This document shows, in pieces, positions 16,538-19,476 of a stretch of DNA of 19,476 nucleotides. The stretch is from CAZKEW01 sp964558915 (lineage in GTDB: Bacteria; Acidobacteriota; Aminicenantia; Aminicenantales; UBA8522): assembly GCA_964558915.1 (NCBI GenBank), contig CAZLFV010000047.1, positions 1-19,476 on the forward strand, read 5' to 3'. The stretch's first letter is position 1, and every line of letters begins with the position of its first letter. The translations under genes and the position numbers were made by a program. The notes below the pieces were generated by a model. It did not search any database and was not told the origin of the DNA. It was given only the letters and a program-made list of their open reading frames with translations.

Positions 16538-16584
16538 CCGCAGCCGCGCTCCTCAAAGATATCATCAATATTTACAGGGACTGA
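16538..16584 (+). pseudogene. hom: 3' end of a second homoserine dehydrogenase, truncated by the gap
   Basis: After the Ns the frame encodes AAALLKDIINIYRD and stops with TGA. Its first 13 residues are identical to the C-terminus of the hom gene at 15081-16103, plus one extra Asp. Over these 13 codons there are six nucleotide differences, all synonymous (for example AAG/AAA, AAC/AAT, CGC/AGG). This shows selection on a real gene and about 15% divergence in a short sample. It is the end of a homologous hom from a second copy, haplotype or species; the rest is missing at the gap. Confidence 0.9.
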
Positions 16585-16605
16585 TTTTTCTGCTAATTTG
16601 TTTAC

Positions 16606-16636
16606 CTTATCAGCTCAATATCAATAAGCTGATTAG
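16606..16636. repeat. Imperfect 10-bp inverted repeat before tRNA-Ser(GGA)
   Basis: CTTATCAGCT (16606-16615) and AGCTGATTAG (16627-16636) pair at nine of ten positions around an 11-nt loop. There is no T-run after it, and it lies only 12 bp before the tRNA. It could be a weak terminator of hom or a processing hairpin; its function is unknown. Confidence 0.4.
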
Positions 16637-16648
16637 TATCAGAAGAAC

Positions 16649-16742
<94 letters not shown>

Positions 16743-16765
16743 AGAACTTACAGAGAGGAGCAGTT

Positions 16766-17971
16766 ATGGACAGCCGAGACTTCATCATCATCGAGGACCT
16801 CTACGGCGCTCACAACTATCATCCGCTGGACGCGGTCCTGACCAAGGGAAAGGGAATCTGGGTCTGGGATGTTGAAGGGCAGAAGTATCTTGACTTTCTG
16901 AGCGGCTATTCGGCCGTCAACCAGGGCCACTGCCATCCCAGGATTGTCAAGGCGGTCCAAACACAGGCAAAAAGACTGACCTTGACGTCCCGGGCTTTCC
17001 GAAACGACCAGCTGCCGCTCTTGGCAAAGGAGCTCTGTGAAATGACCGGGTATGAGAAGGTTCTGTTCATGAATTCGGGGGCAGAATCCATCGAGACGGC
17101 AATCAAGACCGCGCGAAAGTGGGCCTATCAGAAAAAAGGCATCCCTCAGGACAAAGCGGAGATCATCGCCTGCACCAACAATTTTCATGGCCGGACCGTT
17201 ACCATCATCAGCTTTTCTACCGAACCTCTCTACCGGAATGACTTCGGCCCGTTCACTCCAGGGTTTGTGGTCATTCCTTACGGAGACATTGAAGCTCTGC
17301 GGAATGCGATCAATCGCAATACTGCGGCTTTGCTCATTGAGCCGATTCAAGCCGAGGCCGGGATTCTCATCCCGCCCCCAGGATATCTCAAGCAGGCCAA
17401 AGATCTCTGCGCGGAAAAGAATGTCCTCTTCATTACCGATGAGATTCAGACAGGGCTCGGCCGGACCGGAAAAATGTTTGCGTCCGAATACGAGGGAGTG
17501 AAGGCAGACATAGTCGTTCTGGGCAAGTCTTTGGGAGGGGGCGCCTACCCGATCTCAGCAACGCTCGCCTCTCGGGACATTCTGGGAATTTTCAAACCTG
17601 GAGAACATGGGTCCACCTTTGGAGGCAACCCCCTGGCCTGTGCCGTTGCCAGAGAAGCCCTCCGCATCATCAAAGAAGAAAAGCTGATCGAGAATGCGGC
17701 AGAGCAGGGAACCTATTTCCTGGAAAAATTGAAGAAAATTAAGAGCAAGCTCATCAAGGAAGTCCGGGGGAAAGGGCTCCTCATCGGCATCGACCTCAAG
17801 CCTGAAGCCGGCGGCGCCCGCCGGTTCTGCGAAGAGCTTAAAAAAGAAGGGCTACTCTGCAAGGAAACCCATGAAGACGTCATCCGGTTTGCTCCTCCCC
17901 TCATTATCAAGCCCAAGGAGTTGAACTGGGCCTATAAGAGGGTCAAGAGCGTTTTTAAGCGCCTGAACTGA
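16766..17971 (+). CDS. rocD: Ornithine aminotransferase-like class III transaminase
   Basis: PLP enzyme expected to move the delta-amino group of ornithine to 2-oxoglutarate, giving glutamate semialdehyde and glutamate and linking arginine/ornithine to proline. It has 401 residues. The N-terminal GAHNYHPLD (14-22) and GYSAVNQGHCHP (47-58) are typical of ornithine aminotransferases. Phosphate binding is at SGAESIETA (104-112), D225 (ITDEIQTGLGRTG) binds the PLP ring nitrogen, and K254 (GKSLGGG) is the Schiff-base lysine. The start is chosen from GAGAGGAG (16753-16760) 5 nt before the ATG, only 25 bp after tRNA-Ser(GGA). Acetylornithine or other omega-aminotransferase activity is possible. It lies right of the N gap, so linkage to the left genes is uncertain. 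Confidence 0.9.
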   Translation: MDSRDFIIIEDLYGAHNYHPLDAVLTKGKGIWVWDVEGQKYLDFLSGYSAVNQGHCHPRIVKAVQTQAKRLTLTSRAFRNDQLPLLAKELCEMTGYEKVLFMNSGAESIETAIKTARKWAYQKKGIPQDKAEIIACTNNFHGRTVTIISFSTEPLYRNDFGPFTPGFVVIPYGDIEALRNAINRNTAALLIEPIQAEAGILIPPPGYLKQAKDLCAEKNVLFITDEIQTGLGRTGKMFASEYEGVKADIVVLGKSLGGGAYPISATLASRDILGIFKPGEHGSTFGGNPLACAVAREALRIIKEEKLIENAAEQGTYFLEKLKKIKSKLIKEVRGKGLLIGIDLKPEAGGARRFCEELKKEGLLCKETHEDVIRFAPPLIIKPKELNWAYKRVKSVFKRLN

Positions 17972-18022
17972 CCCGACGGGCCAAACAACTGCCCGCGCGT
18001 TGGGTAAGCGCTTAGAAGATGC

Positions 18023-18083
18023 CAAAACTGGGTTCAACGTGTAATCTAAAGGGGACACAATCACAAAACATCTGGATTTCAAC
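18023..18083. promoter_or_regulatory. Imperfect direct repeats upstream of the sigma-54 promoter
   Basis: CAAAAC...TGG...TTCAAC occurs twice, at 18023-18038 and, with four extra bases, at 18064-18083. The copies are 41-45 bp apart (about four helical turns) and lie roughly 50-110 bp upstream of the predicted transcription start, where enhancer-binding activators usually bind. No known activator site is recognised. Confidence 0.3.
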
Positions 18084-18106
18084 TGAGGATAAAGCTGGCA
18101 GGTTAC

Positions 18107-18123
18107 TTGGCACAATTATTGCT
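18107..18123 (+). promoter_or_regulatory. Sigma-54 (-24/-12) promoter
   Basis: TTGGCACAATTATTGCT fits the RpoN consensus: TTGGCAC at -24, a 5-bp spacer and TTGCT at -12, with the invariant GG and GC in the correct register. Transcription would start near 18133, about 20 nt before the DUF6600-like gene. AAAGGAG (18142-18148) lies 5 nt before its ATG. The 182-bp intergenic region leaves room for an upstream activator site. Confidence 0.8.
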
Positions 18124-18153
18124 ATAAGGTTATCCGGATAAAAGGAGAACGCC

Positions 18154-19326
18154 ATGATAAAAAAAATTTGGATCGTCCTCATGGGCCTGTCTTTTATAAC
18201 CAGCTGTGTTATTTACGTCCCCTATGGCGGGGAGGGATATCCTCCCCCTGGTGAGCAAGAAAGAACATATGAGCGGGACTACAGGGCCTATCCTGAAGAA
18301 ACGGATATTTCTTTTTTTTATGACTACCTCTCTCCCCATGGAATCTGGGTTTCACTATCGCCCTACGGCTATGTCTGGATACCCCGGCATATCAGCTGGA
18401 AATGGCGGCCTTATACATCCGGCCGCTGGGTCTGGACACAGTACGGCTGGACTTGGGTCTCATACGATCCTTGGGGTTGGATTCCCTATCATTATGGACG
18501 CTGGGGCTGGGATAAGCGCCTCGGCTGGTTTTGGGTTCCCGGGACGACCTGGGGTCCGGCCTGGGTGACATGGCGATGGAACAATCTTTATATCGGCTGG
18601 GCCCCCCTTCCGCCCGAGGTCGAATTTCTCATGGGAACGGGAATCACCGGCTTGCCCTATGATTTTCCCAACAGCTTCTGGATATTCATCGAGGGCCGCT
18701 ATTTCCAGCATGAATATATTGACCGCTATGTCCTGCCTTTTGAAAGAAATACAACAATCATCAAGTTTACGGTCAACACGGCCAACCTCTCGGTGAAGAA
18801 CCGCCGGCTCATCAATCCTGGCGTTGATATCGAGCAAGTTCAAAGGGTCACCCGGAGTGGCGTTTCGGAGTATGAGCTCGAAGACGCCAGGCGGCCTCAG
18901 GACACAAAGGTTATCGGCGATAGAGTCAGAATTTACAGGCCAATGATCAAAAAAGACGAATCAGCCAAACCAAAGGCGTTCTGGCCTAAAAATGAGGCTG
19001 AGGAGAAACTGCCGGAGCTCAGGATCAAACATTTGGAAGAGAAAACCTCTCCAGACGAAGTGGAGGTCGGGCTCGAGCGAGACCAAGAAAAGGAAATGCG
19101 ACTGCTCGAGCAAAGCCAGCAGAGAGAGAGTACTGAATTGAGGCGAAAAGCCGAAGACGAAAAAAAGCTGGCTTCAACCGCGGCTGAAAAACAAAAGATA
19201 GAAAAGGACTATGAGGTTCAGTCCAAGGAACTCCAGAAAGATCATCAGGAAGAAAAAGCCAAGCTTGCGGAACGCCAGCGAGAAGAAGGGAGGGTCGTCA
19301 AGAAAAGCCTGAAAAAGAAGGACTAG
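18154..19326 (+). CDS. DUF6600-like Trp/Tyr-rich lipoprotein with coiled-coil tail
   Basis: Probable lipoprotein of 390 residues: the signal FITSC places the acylated cysteine at residue 18. Residues about 52-155 are extremely rich in Trp, Tyr, Gly and Pro, with short repeated units (YGYVWIP, GRWVWTQYGWTWVSYDPWGWIPYH, GRWGWDKRLGWFWVPG, then WAPLPPE), the pattern of the DUF6600 family as I remember it; no biochemical function is known to me. Residues about 250-390 are dominated by Glu, Lys, Arg and Gln with heptad-like spacing, indicating a long coiled coil. AAAGGAG precedes the ATG, and a sigma-54 promoter lies just upstream, suggesting activator-dependent expression. An envelope role is inferred from the signal and composition. 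The stop shares its bases with the convergent transporter gene. Confidence 0.8.
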   Translation: MIKKIWIVLMGLSFITSCVIYVPYGGEGYPPPGEQERTYERDYRAYPEETDISFFYDYLSPHGIWVSLSPYGYVWIPRHISWKWRPYTSGRWVWTQYGWTWVSYDPWGWIPYHYGRWGWDKRLGWFWVPGTTWGPAWVTWRWNNLYIGWAPLPPEVEFLMGTGITGLPYDFPNSFWIFIEGRYFQHEYIDRYVLPFERNTTIIKFTVNTANLSVKNRRLINPGVDIEQVQRVTRSGVSEYELEDARRPQDTKVIGDRVRIYRPMIKKDESAKPKAFWPKNEAEEKLPELRIKHLEEKTSPDEVEVGLERDQEKEMRLLEQSQQRESTELRRKAEDEKKLASTAAEKQKIEKDYEVQSKELQKDHQEEKAKLAERQREEGRVVKKSLKKKD

Positions 19327-19476
19327 GAAACGACAGCCGACGCAGGCCGGGTCGCCTCTTTCAGGGAAGCGGCAATCACGGCACTGAGAATAATGATCCC
19401 TCCTATGATCGTCCTTAAGGCCGGCACTTCACGGAGCAAAAACACAGCCAGAACAATTCCATAGACCGGCTCAAGC
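19323..19476 (-). CDS. EamA/DMT-family transporter, C-terminal part (cut by window edge)
   Basis: On the - strand an open frame enters from the window end and encodes 50 residues before a stop at 19323-19325. It reads LEPVYGIVLAVFLLREVPAL, then a glycine-rich hydrophobic helix (GGIIILSAVIAAS). The L-E-P-V start of one helix and the following (L/R)E-x-P-x-x-x-x-x-G-G helix are characteristic of the last two helices of EamA (drug/metabolite transporter) proteins. The N-terminal portion is outside the window, so the substrate cannot be suggested. Its stop and that of the DUF6600-like gene overlap in one CTAG. Confidence 0.8.
   Translation of the reverse strand, partial: LEPVYGIVLAVFLLREVPALRTIIGGIIILSAVIAASLKEATRPASAVVS

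Noticed and set aside
17976..17994. Terminator after the aminotransferase (CGGGC...GCCCG)
   Set aside because: The stem is only five pairs and no T-run follows.

Overview
The window is 19.5 kb of densely coding bacterial DNA with moderately high GC. It contains a run of ten Ns (16528-16537), so it is a scaffold, most likely from a draft or metagenome-derived genome. RND efflux pumps with a periplasmic adaptor, probable lipoproteins, HflK/HflC and a sigma-54-type promoter all point to a Gram-negative (diderm) bacterium. Acidobacteriota/Aminicenantes-like bacteria are a plausible home, but that is an impression; nothing in the window fixes the phylum.

Left part (1-11116, + strand): a sigma-70-type promoter (62-90) precedes apt (purine salvage), followed 30 bp later by an exported two-domain GH3 beta-N-acetylhexosaminidase of the NagZ type. 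After a 110-bp gap holding a perfect 8-bp hairpin comes an efflux operon: one membrane fusion protein and two RND permeases joined by an ATGA overlap, with no outer-membrane channel gene. A PLP enzyme of the ACC deaminase/D-cysteine desulfhydrase family follows with an ideal Shine-Dalgarno sequence.

Middle part (11130-14334, - strand): hflC and hflK (ATGA overlap, strong ribosome binding sites) lie downstream of thrC, a threonine synthase with an N-terminal zinc-ribbon-like segment. Divergently from thrC runs tadA, whose stop codon shares a base with tRNA-Ser(CGA). Homoserine dehydrogenase follows, so two threonine-pathway enzymes lie on either side of tadA and a serine tRNA gene.

Junction region (16104-16760), the most unusual part: after hom comes a 390-bp non-coding stretch with 23-bp inverted repeats (21/23 matching), an internal perfect 10-bp hairpin and a closing T-run. 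Next is the 5' third of a tRNA-Ser, then the N gap. To the right of the gap the same order starts again: the last 14 codons of a second hom (13 shared codons, identical protein, about 15% nucleotide divergence), a short intergenic stretch lacking the 330-bp element, and a complete tRNA-Ser(GGA). This is either a scaffold misjoin between two related genomes or haplotypes, or a real tandem duplication. Either way the two copies compare an occupied and an empty site for a possible small mobile element or structured RNA.

Right part (16741-19476): an ornithine aminotransferase-like class III transaminase, then a DUF6600-like Trp/Tyr-rich lipoprotein with a charged coiled-coil tail. The latter has a textbook sigma-54 (-24/-12) promoter immediately upstream. 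It ends convergently, sharing a CTAG palindrome as both stop codons, with a truncated EamA/DMT-family transporter on the - strand.
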